Positions 21,791 through 34,434 of a DNA stretch of 64,000 bases are shown piece after piece. The first letter of the stretch is position 1. The number at the start of each line of letters is the position of its first letter. This DNA comes from Echinarachnius parma (lineage: Eukaryota; Echinodermata; Echinoidea; Clypeasteroida; Echinarachniidae). The stretch lies in the NCBI GenBank assembly GCA_037951105.1, contig JBAMJV010003327.1:62001-126000 (forward strand). The letters run 5' to 3'. The notes beneath the pieces were generated by a model. That model had not been told where the DNA came from. It made no database searches and saw nothing but the letters and a program-made list of their open reading frames with translations. Made by a program: the position numbers and the translations under genes.

Positions 21791-22652
21791 CCCCCTTTAA
21801 GTTTAACTCCGAAATTACGACAATCGTGGACTATAGGAAGGTTTTGTTTACATGTGGCTTCTTGTTACGGTCGGATTAAAAGTTCCCCGCCTTTGATTGG
21901 GTTTTTTTTTTTTCGAGTAACAAAGTTTGTGGACAGGTTTTGTCAACACATGCGCTAAACTCGCTTGTGCAAGAGATAACTGATAGGCGGTTTTTATATC
22001 GGCCACTATGTGAACTTGAACAGACCAATCCTTAATCTGATTAGTGAAGAAACATGAGAAGAAGGAGTGGTATAGAAGGGAGAGACAACATAAGTTATTG
22101 AGATAGCAAAGAGGATAAATTGGAAACAGAAGGGCAATATTGAAGAGGAAGGTTATACAGACGAGCACACACATATAAACAGAAGAACGCAATAGAGAGA
22201 AGATGAAGAAAAAGAGCAAGAATAAAAAGAAGGAATAGTACAAGACAAGAGAGGAAAATGAAGAAGAAACTAATGTATCATAATATAACTGAAATACATT
22301 CACATCAAATGAAAAGACAATATTTACATTTAAATAACTAGTAGCGAAGTCTGCAATAATTTACTCGCGATTAGAATATTGAATTTAGCATGATGGTAAA
22401 CATTATTTCAAGACTACCAAGCGATGGCGCTGTTCAACTTACTGCTCTGTATTTTGTTGATATAACCACAGAATGACCAGTATAACAAAAAACGGAGTTG
22501 GCTGTTATAGACAAAAGGCCACTGAGATAGGTTTGACTGTTTTATCTCCACTGTTTGCTGTTTGGCAAAACATGTAATTAACACATTGAAAGAACCACCG
22601 AAGAACGTCGAATTCAGCACGGAATTGTGAATGTTTATAGGTAAACATCAGC
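21791..22652. other. Unassigned sequence, partly purine-rich
   Basis: 22045-22270 is rich in A and G (GAAGAAGG, GAGAGAAG), which produces a long hydrophobic low-complexity frame on the minus strand. I do not support it as a gene. Confidence 0.4.
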
Positions 22653-22656
22653 TTAA

Positions 22657-23579
22657 AGGGACTTTATAGTAACATTGTCCAAATCTTCAAAACTTACTTG
22701 GAACTCTAGTGGTTCTCTGACTCATACCTTATCATATTCATATTAACAACAAAAGCACTGGACAGTTTTCGGTTTTTCAAATTTCCATTTCGTTCAAAAG
22801 ATATTTACGATTGACGAGTTCAGGTGTACAAAGTAAGTACAATGATTAAGTACAATTGAATATCACTTTGCCTTTTTGCTCATATCTCAGCCCAAAATCA
22901 TCCAATTAAAGGGATAGTTGAGTTCTGGTAAGGAGAGTACAGTTTTGGTGAAACTGAATTTTAGTAACCAAAACCTGCATCATTACGTTACAAACTAATA
23001 GTTATAACTAGAAAGGAACACAAAATTACAAATGACGTAGTAAAGATCATGTTATCATTCAAAAAGAGCCGTTAAAACGTAAGAGGGCGCTCTCTAAACA
23101 CTCATCGGTTTCAACCATTTTGAATAAATTAGTGTGCATGTGATGCTTTGTTGAAATAGTGATTAGATAGAGAAATAATCAACAACTATTTAAATACCTA
23201 TTTTGTAACTTTTTGAAAAGAGGAAGCATTTTTTAAAAAATTTTTAACGGCTGGTTCAAAATTCTCTAATAAACCTGGGGCCCCAGGTTTATTACAAATT
23301 GTTATATTTATGGATATTTCAGCCGTCTCTGAACCGATTTTGATCAAACAAAGATGATTTTATTATTTAAATATTATGCTCTTTCAAATTTTACACTCAG
23401 TTTTTCATTACCTCACAAAAAAAAAAAGTAGTCTAGCGCCCTCTCTACCAAAACTCAACTATCCCTTTAAGGTGAAATTTTCACACATTACTTAGTGGAC
23501 ATATCAGATCACTCCAATGCACATTTTATTAATCACTCATCACTTTTTTTACACTTGCCAACAATGTTACTTGATCACT
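22657..23579 (-). mobile_element. TTAA-1 MITE split by a TTAA-2 MITE
   Basis: The minus-orientation TTAA-1 copy lies between TTAA 22653-22656 and 23580-23583, in two parts (22657-22905 and 23471-23579). The break is at the same internal TTAA that is occupied in the 14709-15472 copy and empty at 19155. Its 3' part resumes GGTGAAATTTTCACACATTA as expected for the family. Confidence 0.9.
22910..23466 (-). mobile_element. TTAA-2 MITE nested in TTAA-1
   Basis: 557 bp in minus orientation between TTAA 22906-22909 and 23467-23470. A perfect 28-base palindrome centred on GGGGCCCC lies at 23267-23294. Confidence 0.9.
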
Positions 23580-23583
23580 TTAA

Positions 23584-24861
23584 AGTATGAGAATATTCGT
23601 TTATCTTGTGTGAATACGTAGCTACCGGAAAAGGGGGCTCATTCAGGCCTGTATACCGTTTGAGAAGATGTGAGACAAAGTAGGATCCAAATTTACTTAT
23701 ATTAGAAGGAAAGATACATTATAAACTATTATTTGGAAAATCATAGTTCCATTATTAGTTTTCAAACCATTAATATGGTTGTAATACATGTAACATAACC
23801 GATAACGAACCTTGACCACAGACCTAAACATTAATAGACATGACAGTAATAAATATAAGGTCAATGCACGGCGATTAGCATTCATGAAGTACCCCCTCTA
23901 CGACATGATTCATTCTTAAAAGTTCGGCAAACTGGAATTGTTTGTTCGGTGATTGGTACGAATTAGAGTTCGGCAAACTTATGTCAATCCCATCTCGTAG
24001 TTTTTTACAGGGAGTGGAATTACTGGACATACTATAAAACAAGTTCAATATGAAAATTTCAGTTCCGCTTGCATCTTATTGTTTTAAATGTAAATCAATA
24101 GAATAAACACAGTCGAATGTTTCAAATAATGCACTTTTTACTAGAGTGTTTTGTTTGTGTTTACACCTGTTTACCTGTTTACAGTAGAGGGTGTGCATTT
24201 TGTATGATTTAACTATAAATGAGGTATATTGTCTTGCTACTAATTTTGTGCACCTTGTTAGGCATTTATGGGGGAAATAACAAAATATACATTAAAAGTG
24301 CCTTTACAATTCAATTCGAATAAAAAGCATCGCACCTCAGATTACCTAACATAAAAATAACTATCAAAACAAACAAATGTTTGAATTAGTTATGACGACT
24401 TTATTGAGAGTTACAGTATCGACTTCTAATCAAAATGGACGTTATTTCAAAATTCCAAAAATGCTACTTACATAATTATACATATGTACCTCATGTATGT
24501 GACGCACTTATGTTGTACGATGTTGGCCAATAAAATAGGATATCCGTAACATGACCATAATATACAATAACACAAATAGATGTGTGTGATTCAATGTACT
24601 GTAGGGATCAAGTCGTTTACTTAGCGCGTGCTAACACCGTTTGAAGATGAACGTAACATTAATGTAAACTCAATGTACTATAGGGATTAATGCAGTTTAC
24701 ACAACACGTACTTCAAACCGTTAAGAAGAACATAACATGTGTGTATAATGTGACTCAATGTTTTACTAAGGGATCAATTATTATGTACATGCAAAACAGT
24801 CGTCAAGACAGTGTTGATGCTACTCGTGCATGATACAATGTTTATAGCAAACTTTAACATC
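23584..24861. other. Unassigned AT-rich sequence
   Basis: No gene or repeat family recognised. GTTCGGCAAACT occurs twice (23921, 23972) as a short local duplication. Confidence 0.4.
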
Positions 24862-24865
24862 TTAA

Positions 24866-25250
24866 AGCGGTATTCTGGTGCATTGTTTATTCAATAAAAT
24901 GGTAATAAAATTCCACTGTTAAATTAATTTCACAAACAACAAAAAGCAATAAACAGCTAAACTTCATTAGTCACCAAAGTTGCTAAAGTGCAAAGGTAAT
25001 GTTAACATGATTACAATCAAATGATTTAATTGACTTTATCTTTGCACTCTTCACTACATACGGTTAAACAACATGCACATTACAAGCGAAATTAAGCTGG
25101 AGTGAATAGATATTATATCTACATACTTAAAATCATTGGTATTTTGTATGTTTTGTCATTATCATCAATTCTAAATATATTTCGATGCGTTTTGTATGTT
25201 TGTAATGTTAAACTAATAACATGAATGATGCCAAAAACCGAAGTAAGCCT
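24866..25250. mobile_element. Probable TTAA-bounded MITE, single copy here
   Basis: Bounded by TTAA 24862-24865 and 25251-25254. The ends AGCGGTATTCTGGTGCAT and ATGCCAAAAACCGAAG are loosely inverted. Only one copy is visible, so the call rests on the boundary pattern. Confidence 0.4.
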
Positions 25251-25254
25251 TTAA

Positions 25255-27799
25255 GTACGGATGACGGTCATAATTATTTATATGTCATATCTATATCTTG
25301 CACCTTGTGACACCAACGGTAGCTCTATTTACCAGATATCACTTGGATCTGGTTACTGATGGGCCAGTGGAGTAGCTAAAGGGGGCATTTCTCTCCCCTC
25401 CCCCTCCCACACCCACACGTGCACGCACCGTCTTCTCCTCGTATTGGGATAAGTCTTCATCCCCCTTTCCCCATCATTCCCAATCCGGAAGAAAAATAGA
25501 AACAGAAAACTATAACATTTTAAAAACAATCAACGATCTTAATTGGCAAAATGTAATTCGGAACACTCCGAGACCAGGGGAGTATTTTCACTATTTGGTT
25601 TTGTTTATTGCAATTAACTCCGATGATAATTGTACTTTTCTTTATACCATATTTATGTTTGTCTCTTGCTCTCACTAAAAAAATCAAGCAAACGAACAAA
25701 CAGACAAACCTACAAACTAGCTACAAACTTAAAACAAAAGTAGGGCTATCTTTAAATCATATTTGTGTGTTTTTAAAAATATAATTGTATCAAATAAAGC
25801 CCAATTATAATTTGTATTTTCTACTTAGCATTCTGGGTATACAGCTGTCACCTTACCACCCCTCATGTCCCCCTCTTTGGCAATCTTGCACCCCTCTTCC
25901 TACCCCCCCCCCCCCTTCGGGTTGGTTTCCCCCCTGGTTACACCCCTCCAAAGGACCCTATAAGAACCCAAGAAGTGCAAGTGAACTTTCTAACGCCTGC
26001 CATCGGTTATTATCCGCGTCATTTGTCCTGGCGTAAATAAACGAGGGCGGCCTTACAAGTCCAAGACTTAAAGGGATTGTCCGCGGATTGAATCTTCGAT
26101 TTTAAATCATGAACTTTCACAAGTTGTATTTAGCAATTTGACGAATTAATTTCCCCCCTCGAAAGTGGGAAGGAATAAATACATTGAATGAAGTAAAAGA
26201 TCATCGCCGTATTTTGCCTGAGGACAGTCTTAGTACAACATGTTGACAATGGGATTATGTATTTGATAAAGAATTACATAATACAACATACCATACATAC
26301 TGCAGCTACAGAGCATATCTGATAGGTTACTCGATGCATTACACAAAACAACATACAGTACACGAAATAATGTAAAAAGTGAAAAAGGCACCAAAACGCA
26401 CACACACCCTCGATGTGTAATAAGAATTTAATGAGAAAGCAATACCATGATATTTACTTTAAATACTAAGTACTTGCACGTCATAGTTCAGTTGCATCTT
26501 CATTCGTCCCTCACGTTGCTAAACGATTACACATGCCATATTCAATCGTATCGATCGTAAACGATTACGCATGCTGTATAGTTAAAGGTATCGTTTTGTT
26601 GTGATATTAGCCTAAAATAAAAGGGGCATTAACATCAACATTGGCGGCTTAATTTCATAAAAAGGATTACGTATATGTTACATAATGTTATTGGTAGTAA
26701 GTATGGGTTATGTAATTTGTATCGCCAGGTATCGCAAATGCTTTGTAGTGAAATAATTAATGAGTTATTAAAGGTAACATAATTATAAGACAATACAAAG
26801 TACGTGACATATTTTACTTAGACTTTCTAACCAGCCATTTCCCAATGCTTCACTTTATGATTTCTATTCAGTAATTCGATGTTTAAAGAAGTATTTCTAA
26901 TCGTTGTATAGCTCACTCTATAAAAATGCATCAGCGACATCCACACATACCCTTTAATGTAATCGATTGTAGTTAACCCCATGACTGACAAATTACCTAA
27001 TAGAGGAAATCGCATCGCAGACTTGAACTACCTCACTTCTTTTTACCATGATCTTTCTGCCGAACTGAACTTATAACTGGTTATTCACATGTGTCAAGGA
27101 TCGATAAGTTGAAGCAAAACGGGAGGACGTTATTTTCTATTTCAGCGAATCGTGATTTGTTCCAATTTGTTTTCTCGTATTATCATGATTGTTTGTTTGA
27201 CGTAAGTTATTTTGAGGAAGGGTTGTTGCACTATTTTTCTGAGACGTTTGCTTTTACTGATAATGTTAAAAAGTGCATCTTCCACTTTGTTAACTTATCT
27301 GACGACCAAAGCAAACATGAATGGTTTTCCTCAAGTACATAATGACACAGGTTAAGTGTCAAGGGTGTGTAATTTGTTAGATCATGCAATTCTCTCGGTT
27401 TTTTTTTCTTATTCCGTTTCCTTATCTTTGTTTTAAAGTGCACCCTACTACCCCCTTGCATCTTAACATTAATCAATACATAATATATAAAACAGATGGA
27501 TATTATTTTCTATTTCAGCGAATCTTGAATTTCTGAAAGCTAAATTTATCCTGGCATTGTTATCGCCTAATTAATTTTGCATGAATATTCGTAAAAGGTT
27601 ACTATAAATTTCCCTAAGAAAAACATTAAGAAAGATGTTCAATAATGTAGTTTCAACTTTTTTGTCTTGTGCGATAAATAATGTTTACATGAATTTTTTC
27701 TCAAGTACAAAGTGATGAAGGTTAAATTAAATAGATTGTGATTATTATAAAAGTAACTTTACAAATGTATTATCTCTCAATCCCTTTTGTAAAGTTTAC
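25255..27799. other. Unassigned sequence with a degraded hAT-like end and C-rich runs
   Basis: CAGTGGAGTAGCTAAAGGGG (25375) resembles a hAT-like left end, and 25850-25930 is C-rich like the right sides of such elements; no target duplication was found. From 26040 to 27799 no gene is recognised; short open frames there have no recognisable domain. Confidence 0.35.
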
Positions 27800-27930
27800 A
27801 GTACACACTAAGAAAAAAGATCACTTTTGCACATTTTTGGACACACTGGCAGCACCTTTATAGGTGCACATTTGCACCTTTATATCAATAGAAAAGTTGC
27901 ACCTTCAGGTTAAAGGTGTATCGTTGTACA
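27800..27930. repeat. GGTGCA/TGCACC inverted-word cluster
   Basis: Repeated TTTGCAC, CACCTTTATAGGTGCA and AAAGGTG words in both orientations form overlapping small hairpins. Possibly a degraded foldback element. Confidence 0.4.
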
Positions 27931-29000
27931 TCGTTTGGGTGCACCAACTTCACTCCCACTTCATTTACTCATCATGTCATGTTTTATCCTCCTCGGTATA
28001 CCGTCTTCCACCCTCGTTCCAATGTCATTGTTTGCATTCATATCTCTGTACTCTATTGAGCATGTTTATCAACGTCACTATCTCAAATTCTTAGTTCTAG
28101 CAACTGGTCATCGCCAACTAGCAACTGGTCATCGCCAAAGCCCAAATGTATCCCTATCATATGCAACATGTTTGTCTACGTCATGGTATCATATATGCCA
28201 TCACACCCACTCATGTGGTGTACGTTTCCCTCCCCCTTCTCCTTCCCCTCCTACCCTCATAATGTTCTTCTTCATCCTCATCTTCCTTATACCCCTATTC
28301 TTCTCCTCTTCATTAATCCTCGCCTCCCCTTCTCCCATCCCCAACATCCACCATCACCACCACCACTAGCTCCACCACCCCCACCACCTCTACCACCACC
28401 ACCTCCACCTCCACCACTACCACTAACACCACTACCACCTCCACCTAAACACCACCACCACCTAACCATCACCACCACCTAACCACCACCAACACCACCA
28501 ACACCACTACCACCAACACCACCAACACCACTACCACCAACACCACCAACACCACCAACACCTCCACCCAACCACCACCATTCCCTCCACTATCACCACC
28601 ACCACCACCTCCACCACCACTACCACCACCAACACCACCACCACCAATTCCACCCCCACCACCACCAACACCACCAACACCAACACCCCTACCACCAACA
28701 CCACAACCATCTCCACCACAACCAAAACCACCACTTGATTTTCCTCCTTCACCATGTTTACTACCATAACCTCCTAACCATCTTCCTCCTACTCATATTA
28801 CTACTCCTCCTCCTCCCTTTGCTCTTCCACCTCCTCCCTCTCCCCCTCCTCTCCTCCTCCTCCCTTTCCCCTTCCTCCTCCTCCCTCCCCCTCCTTTCCT
28901 CCTCCTCCCTTTCATCTTCCTCCTCCTCCCTCTCCCCCTCCTCTCCTCCTCCTCAATTTCCTCCTTCTCTTCCTCCTCCTCACCATCATAATTCTTATCG

Positions 29001-29075
<75 letters not shown>

Positions 29076-29320
29076 CCACCCTCATCCAACAAGTACACAT
29101 CATCCGTCTACTCCTTCCCATAGATACCACTTCTCACCGACCATCTTCTTGTTTTTGTGTTGTCTTTCTCATGACGCCCCCGCTCCCATCGCTACCTTCC
29201 CCTTCATCGCAACTTCTCCATGATCTTCCACCCATATTCTATTTACCATGTTTATCTACGTCACAGTATCAGTTCTGCCATCACACCCACTCGTGCTGTG
29301 TAAGGTTCCCCCATTCCTGG
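27931..29320 (+). repeat. Large simple-sequence block (CCA, CCT, CAT)
   Basis: 28340-28730 is an imperfect CCA/CCAACA minisatellite, 28790-28980 is CTC/CCT-rich, and 29002-29074 is an almost pure CAT run of about 24 units. The block is bracketed by two related segments (about 28168-28235 and 29248-29312) sharing CTACGTCA, GCCATCACACCCACTC and GTTCCC. The His-, Pro-, Asp- and Met-repeat frames across it are simple-sequence products. Confidence 0.85.
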
Positions 29321-29436
29321 GATCGGTTTACTCGGTCAAAAGTTTGCCTGCACTTCTGCCACCGCCACCGGGTCATTATCACCATCATCACCGCAAAACA
29401 TATTGAGTGTTGATCATCGCTATTAAACAAGATTAA

Positions 29437-29650
29437 AGGGGCTGCATCGTCGCGTCAGTGTGTGAACATATTACAGAGAGGCGCCATTTTGTTTAAGCTT
29501 GCCGCGCGTTCTGTATGATGGCGCTATTCTTCGAAAAGTTTTCGGAGAGGCGCCATTTTATAAGTACTACAGTCTCTCAATATGGTCTCTATAACTACGC
29601 AAACTTCTGTTATGTGATTTTGGAGACCTGGCGCTGCCCCTGTGTGTATA
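29437..29650 (+). mobile_element. TTAA-5 element, left end
   Basis: TTAA 29433-29436 then AGGGGCTGCATCG and GAGGCGCCATTTTG, shared with 34435 (AGGGACTGCATCG, GTGGCGCCATGTTT). The right end is not identified. Confidence 0.4.
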
Positions 29651-29755
29651 TCCTACTTTGACGACGGAGTATACATTTAAAGGCACAATGATGTTGTACA
29701 TGGTACTGGACTCACCACAGCAGAAGCTCTACTATCCATCGTATAGTGGATGTTG

Positions 29756-29961
29756 CAGGCCCGTAGCCAGGGGTGCGTTGGGCATGCACCCCACCAAATT
29801 CAGAAAAGGTCCACCTTTGACATGTTTGAACATATTGATCAGTCCATTTGTATCGGTCTCGGCCATCTACACCAGTGGTCTCGGACAACGATTGGTCTTA
29901 TTGACGACCCCGCCCCCCCCCCCCCCCCCCCCCCCCACGAGAAAGCATGGCTATGTGCTTG
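29756..29961. mobile_element. hAT-like element with C-run
   Basis: Left end CAGGCCCGTAGCCAGGGG, right end CATGGCTATGTGCTTG, weakly inverted. C run at 29911-29937. The 8-bp flanks do not match, so it is either degraded or mis-bounded. Confidence 0.4.
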
Positions 29962-31123
29962 GTTTTGTAATCCTAACGAAGACACAATAATATTGGTAGT
30001 AATCACCACTCAATTGTGTTTACTTCAAATTCCTGTCTATTTCACAAGCAAAATATGAGTTTTCTAAAGCGCCATTCTAGCCTTAAAGTGGTCCATTGAC
30101 ATGAAGCGTTCATATTTGCCGTGTACCTTGTTGTTTGGCTTATGGAAGCAGAAGAATGAAATTGGTTTCGACTTTTCATATGTCTCCCTAATTAATTATC
30201 ATGGAGATGTTTAATGTTTAATGGAAAAGCATTTCGGAACGCTTTTCAATTGTATTCAAAGTCAATGGATAACTTAAAGGAAAAAGACATGCATGTAAGG
30301 ATATACATATATATATACCACAATACATATAGCTATTTACTGTGAACTGACAGGTACACGAAGACAAGAGGTACCTCCGAAAGATTGATGGTAAAAGATT
30401 GAATCAAACTTAATTAATATACAGTACAGTGAACGCTACATAAGCACGGCAGTATGATATCGAAGGGGCCAGCACGAAAGTACGGTCGAGGAGCCAACGT
30501 GATTATAATTATTGTTATATCGTAGTTGTCTGTGTTTCAGGGGGTATATGATACATATCAGAAAGGTATTGACATGCTGCTATGAAACTATTGATACAGA
30601 TGATAATCAAATTAAGCAGCGATTCGGAAAGAGACATAATTATGGAGTGGAAGTGGTGATTAATATATAAATAATCTGTAAAATTTGAAATTAATTCACC
30701 CTCTGACATTGGCAGGGTGTGTATAATTATACACAAATAACGGGCATGGTATACAAAGACATTCAACAGAGAAATGATAACACATTTTGTATCAAGAAAC
30801 TATGCACATAAAACTATCAAACATTAATGGATATCAAGGGCAACAAAGTGAGTATTCTATCTTTTTATTAAAAGCAAGAACACGTGACAGATATTTGCTA
30901 TTGAAGCATAATGCCAATTTTCCGATTCCTCCACCATCACTATAGAAGAAACAAATTCATGCTTTCACTTTTCAATATATCAAACTTGTTTAGCATGATC
31001 TAATTACCTAGGATTAAACAAGCGAATGAGCGAGCGAGGAACATGCTCTGTCTTTAAACGTGTAATGTCGGTCATGGTTATGCTTGTTCACGTTTCACTG
31101 TTTGTAATTTTATCTTTCTCATT
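29962..31123. other. Unassigned AT-rich sequence
   Basis: No gene or repeat family recognised; a short TA-rich run is at 30300-30320. Confidence 0.4.
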
Positions 31124-31270
31124 AAACTTCAAGTTCAATTTCATGTTTATTGTGTCTATTTTCATAAAATACATTTACAGTACATAATAATGTAACATAC
31201 TGTAGTATAATCAGTACACAAGAAATATAAACTATTTACAAAATATAATAATTGTAGTGAAAATTCGCTC
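31124..31270 (-). repeat. LINE-3'-end-like sequence
   Basis: Begins with CTTCAAGTTCAATTTCATGT followed by TTTATTGTGTC, i.e. a TTGAACTTGAAG tail on the minus strand, as at 8453. AT-rich and non-coding. Confidence 0.4.
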
Positions 31271-31589
31271 CCTAATTGTTTTCCATATATTATTTTGAAT
31301 TCTCGATACGAGTTTGAATTTTAATTCATGTATGTATATGTTTTACCTTTAATCTTCACCGAACCATCAACGCACTAACTTTATTCATACCGTCGTCTAC
31401 ACGCCTAATATCGCATAGTTAGGCACTTTTGTAAACCCACATTTCGCCGATTGAAGTTTAATTCATCATAGGACTATGTTACAGTAATCAGAGCGTGCAT
31501 GTTAAGTGTACTCCATAGTGTTACGATGATAACCATGTAGTATATATAAGTAACTCTTAAAAATAAGTTAATACTTCATAAATTTAAAT
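31271..31589. other. Unassigned AT-rich sequence
   Basis: Nothing recognised. Confidence 0.4.
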
Positions 31590-31776
31590 AATAAAACAAA
31601 CGTCTATAAAACCAACCATTATAAACACGAAGGCATGAACACATCGTTAATAAAACAAACGTCTATAAAACCAACCATTATAAACACGAAGGCATGAACA
31701 CATCGTTAATAAAACAAACGTCTATAAAACCAACCAATACAAACACGAAGGCATGAACACATCGTTAATAAAACAA
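31590..31776 (+). repeat. 59-bp tandem repeat, three units
   Basis: The word CGTCTATAAAACCAACCA starts at 31601, 31660 and 31719, exactly 59 bp apart. The units contain CACGAAGGCATGAACACATC and are nearly identical, so the expansion is recent. Confidence 0.95.
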
Positions 31777-31779
31777 AAA

Positions 31780-33083
31780 TGGGGAATTTTACTTGGTGAT
31801 TTTGTCCTCTATATTTGTCGTTTAACATTTAAAGATCGGTGAAACAACCATTGAAATAATTGTTTTGACGAAATTGGAACGCATACACAATGAATGCACA
31901 TAAACATGCACACAACGCACACAAACAAACAAACACACACACACAAACACGGACGCACGTATACACACTCATCTATCATGTCTTCAGTAACTGTAGATTG
32001 TTTTGGTGAAAGTTCCACTGACGTGCACCCCAAATAGGTGTAAACATGTTAAATAAAGTTGCGCCCCTTTTTCGTAATAAATATTTCACACTCTATTTGA
32101 CCCTAAGGTGTAAATAAACTCGAGGAGAACTGAAATGAAGACAATATTGCGGGCAAGAATTACGGGAATAGAAAGAAAACGAAGAAGGAGATGGAGAATA
32201 AATTGTTCATCTTGTTGAAAGTGATGACAGCTCGAAGTCCTCTCGTCAAAAAGAGAATCTAGCTAACACTGGTATAAAGCCAAGATCATCGTATGAAATG
32301 TGTCCAGCGTATTGTACCCCACTGATGTTGATACCTGGATAAAGTAGACCTATAACAAATCCACGGCTACGATGAAGCCATCGTCCTTTCCATCATTAAG
32401 GCGCGGGATATATTGTTCCCACCATGTAATTTTCTATAAGTACTCCGGTTTTAGGCCCAGTACTTCGTGCTTCCCAACGATTTTAAGCTGAAATAAAATT
32501 CTAAGTTATGGTGGGCCATATGATACCTTGAAATTAGTTGTTATCATTCAAAGGCAAACAAGTAAATATTTTATATTTGAGAAATTGTACAGATTGTTCA
32601 CAAGGTCATGAAATCTCGTTAATACGAATCAAAATTATGCAGATATTATTTTGTATCAACATTTCATGTTCTTTTTAAAAAACCTTCTGGGGTAATTTTT
32701 ACAAAGAAGTGAAATCGCCTTCCATAATTTAAGTCAAACTTGACATTTAAGTCCAACATTGTGAAACACCGCCGGGCAACAATTATCAATATTTTTATGT
32801 TTACACTAGCAGAGTTTACATGGCACTCTTTCCATGGTTATTCAGGATGCAAGGATGGTAACAGTTGCCTCAACACAACGGTAGTTATAACTGTATCCAT
32901 TGATTCAATTCGATGAAACGAACGCAACCAACGGATTATCGCGAAGCTAGCTGCGCGCACCAATATTATCCCATGATCCTGAACGGGGGTTACCGAAAGT
33001 ACAGCCAGCTAAAACAAATCTTGAACTTGGACTCGACACGGATGTCTTAAAGGTCGCAATATAGCAGTGTCGATTGCATGATC
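31780..33083. other. Unassigned sequence with a CA-rich stretch
   Basis: 31890-31960 is rich in ACAC and CAAACAAAC. The remainder has no recognised gene or family. Confidence 0.4.
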
Positions 33084-33320
33084 ACTAGTGGATGGGTACG
33101 TGATCACGTGACGATTAAGCCGCGCCCCCAGGTTCATCGATTGCCGTGGCCACTAGTGGACTGTTACGTGGTCACGTCACACACCCACACCCACTGTTCC
33201 GTCAACTGTGTCCATCAAGTACAAACGTGGATTTGACTCGACTGAGACGGTTGACCGAACAATGGGTGAACGTGGGGCGGGGCCTTAATCACGTCGTCAT
33301 GGACGTATTAGCCCACTAGT
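33084..33320. mobile_element. ACTAGTGG foldback element
   Basis: Starts ACTAGTGGATGGGTACGTGA and ends ATTAGCCCACTAGT. The inverted arms also share GTGATTAAG and a GCCCCGCCCC-type block. A third internal copy (CCACTAGTGGACTGTTACGT at 33150) and a relative at 46810-46836 show it is a family. Rich in CACGTG-like words. No coding capacity. Confidence 0.6.
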
Positions 33321-33394
33321 AAACGTGCAAATCGAACATTCTCTAATGTCATAAATCAATTGCCACATATTTCTCGTAGTGGCTCTTTCAAACA

Positions 33395-33715
33395 CGCTCG
33401 AAGGAATCCATACCGACGAATCCGGGAGTCCGAACCCAAACCGCATCGACAGCACCTCGGTAACAACAGACCGAACTTAAACCGACAGCAACATATGGAC
33501 ACCACCCCAAACATGCCAATTTGTTGATTTGGGTTCGATCAGGTGTCGGTGTGGGTTTGGTCTGGTTACACTGAATTTGGACGCGGAATACAGCCCGACA
33601 CGAGACCAAATACTTACATTCGGCCGACTACATATCGGCATCACCTATTATATCGACCCCGAATGTGTCGGTCTGGTGTCGGTTTGGGTTCGATCTTGCT
33701 GCTGTGACTAGCATA
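33395..33715. mobile_element. Foldback element with CCGAACCCAAACC arms
   Basis: GTCCGAACCCAAACCGCATC near the left is answered by GTCGGTTTGGGTTCGAT near the right, with a second inner copy at 33530. GC-richer than its surroundings. Termini not resolved. Confidence 0.5.
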
Positions 33716-33779
33716 TGGTATAACGAACTGGGTCAAGGGGATTCTTCAAATTCGAGTTCTCAATCAGAGAGTTGAAAGC

Positions 33780-34120
33780 TTCCTATTCTGATGATAATGA
33801 TGATAATCCACAGCACTTGTATTGCGCCATTTAACTCCAGTTTCAAACATACAAAGGCGTGGTCCGCTCCTCCAATACATAACTCATGGACTGCACATAA
33901 TGTTATGCTTACAGAGGTTTCGATGCCTGCTTTGAAGCCTTCAAGTTTGTCAATGTTGCGAAGAACAGGATGGAAGGAGTTCTGGACAGAGGCGTCGAAC
34001 AACCGAAGAGAAGGCACGATCACCACACCTCTAAGTCGTGTACGTTGGACCCGGGGAAGAAATCCTGACGAGCGTGAGTGGACCTGGACGAAATTCCCCA
34101 AGGATTGGGGTTTCCTTTAA
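33780..34120 (-). mobile_element. LINE/SINE-like 3' element
   Basis: Read on the minus strand it ends with AATGGCGCAATACAAGTGCT followed by GGATTATCATCATTATCATC, the style of a LINE-derived tail with a trinucleotide repeat. A 113-codon frame crosses it (33760-34101, minus) but matches no domain I recognise. Confidence 0.45.
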
Positions 34121-34430
34121 GGACGGCTCTTTAGACGTATTCATCTTGGCACCAGAGGGACAGTAGGTATTTAGAAAGGATTTGTGGCGCTGATCTCAGT
34201 TTTACCAGCAGAATGACACTTTGATGTGACGAAAGATGTGACAAGGACGATGAACCAAGCAATGCTGCTTTTAAAGACCTTCATGCGTGGGGATGCTACA
34301 CCGCGGGTCGCCATTTTGAAATAGGTTAGTTTGCTCGCACTGCATAACACACTGAGCCAGTGTTTACTTAGCACCATGCGTAAGGCGTTCGCAAGATGGC
34401 ACCGTGCGTCAGATTTACGAATCCGGACCT
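34121..34430. other. Unassigned sequence
   Basis: Nothing recognised. Confidence 0.35.
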
Positions 34431-34434
34431 TTAA

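Noticed and set aside
21848-22303. 151-codon minus-strand hydrophobic frame
   Set aside because: It comes from a purine-rich stretch (Phe/Leu/Ser-rich on the complement) with no recognisable domain or family.
27091-27342. 83-codon frame as a small exon
   Set aside because: No recognisable motif, no convincing splice signals identified and no neighbouring exon.
28735-29223. Long open frames rich in Ser, Leu, His, Asp, Met or Pro (both strands)
   Set aside because: They are translations of CCT, CCA and CAT simple repeats; no start context, domain or codon pattern supports a protein.
33760-34101. 113-codon minus-strand frame as a gene
   Set aside because: It ends in a LINE-like tail with an ATC/ATT repeat and matches no protein family I recognise.
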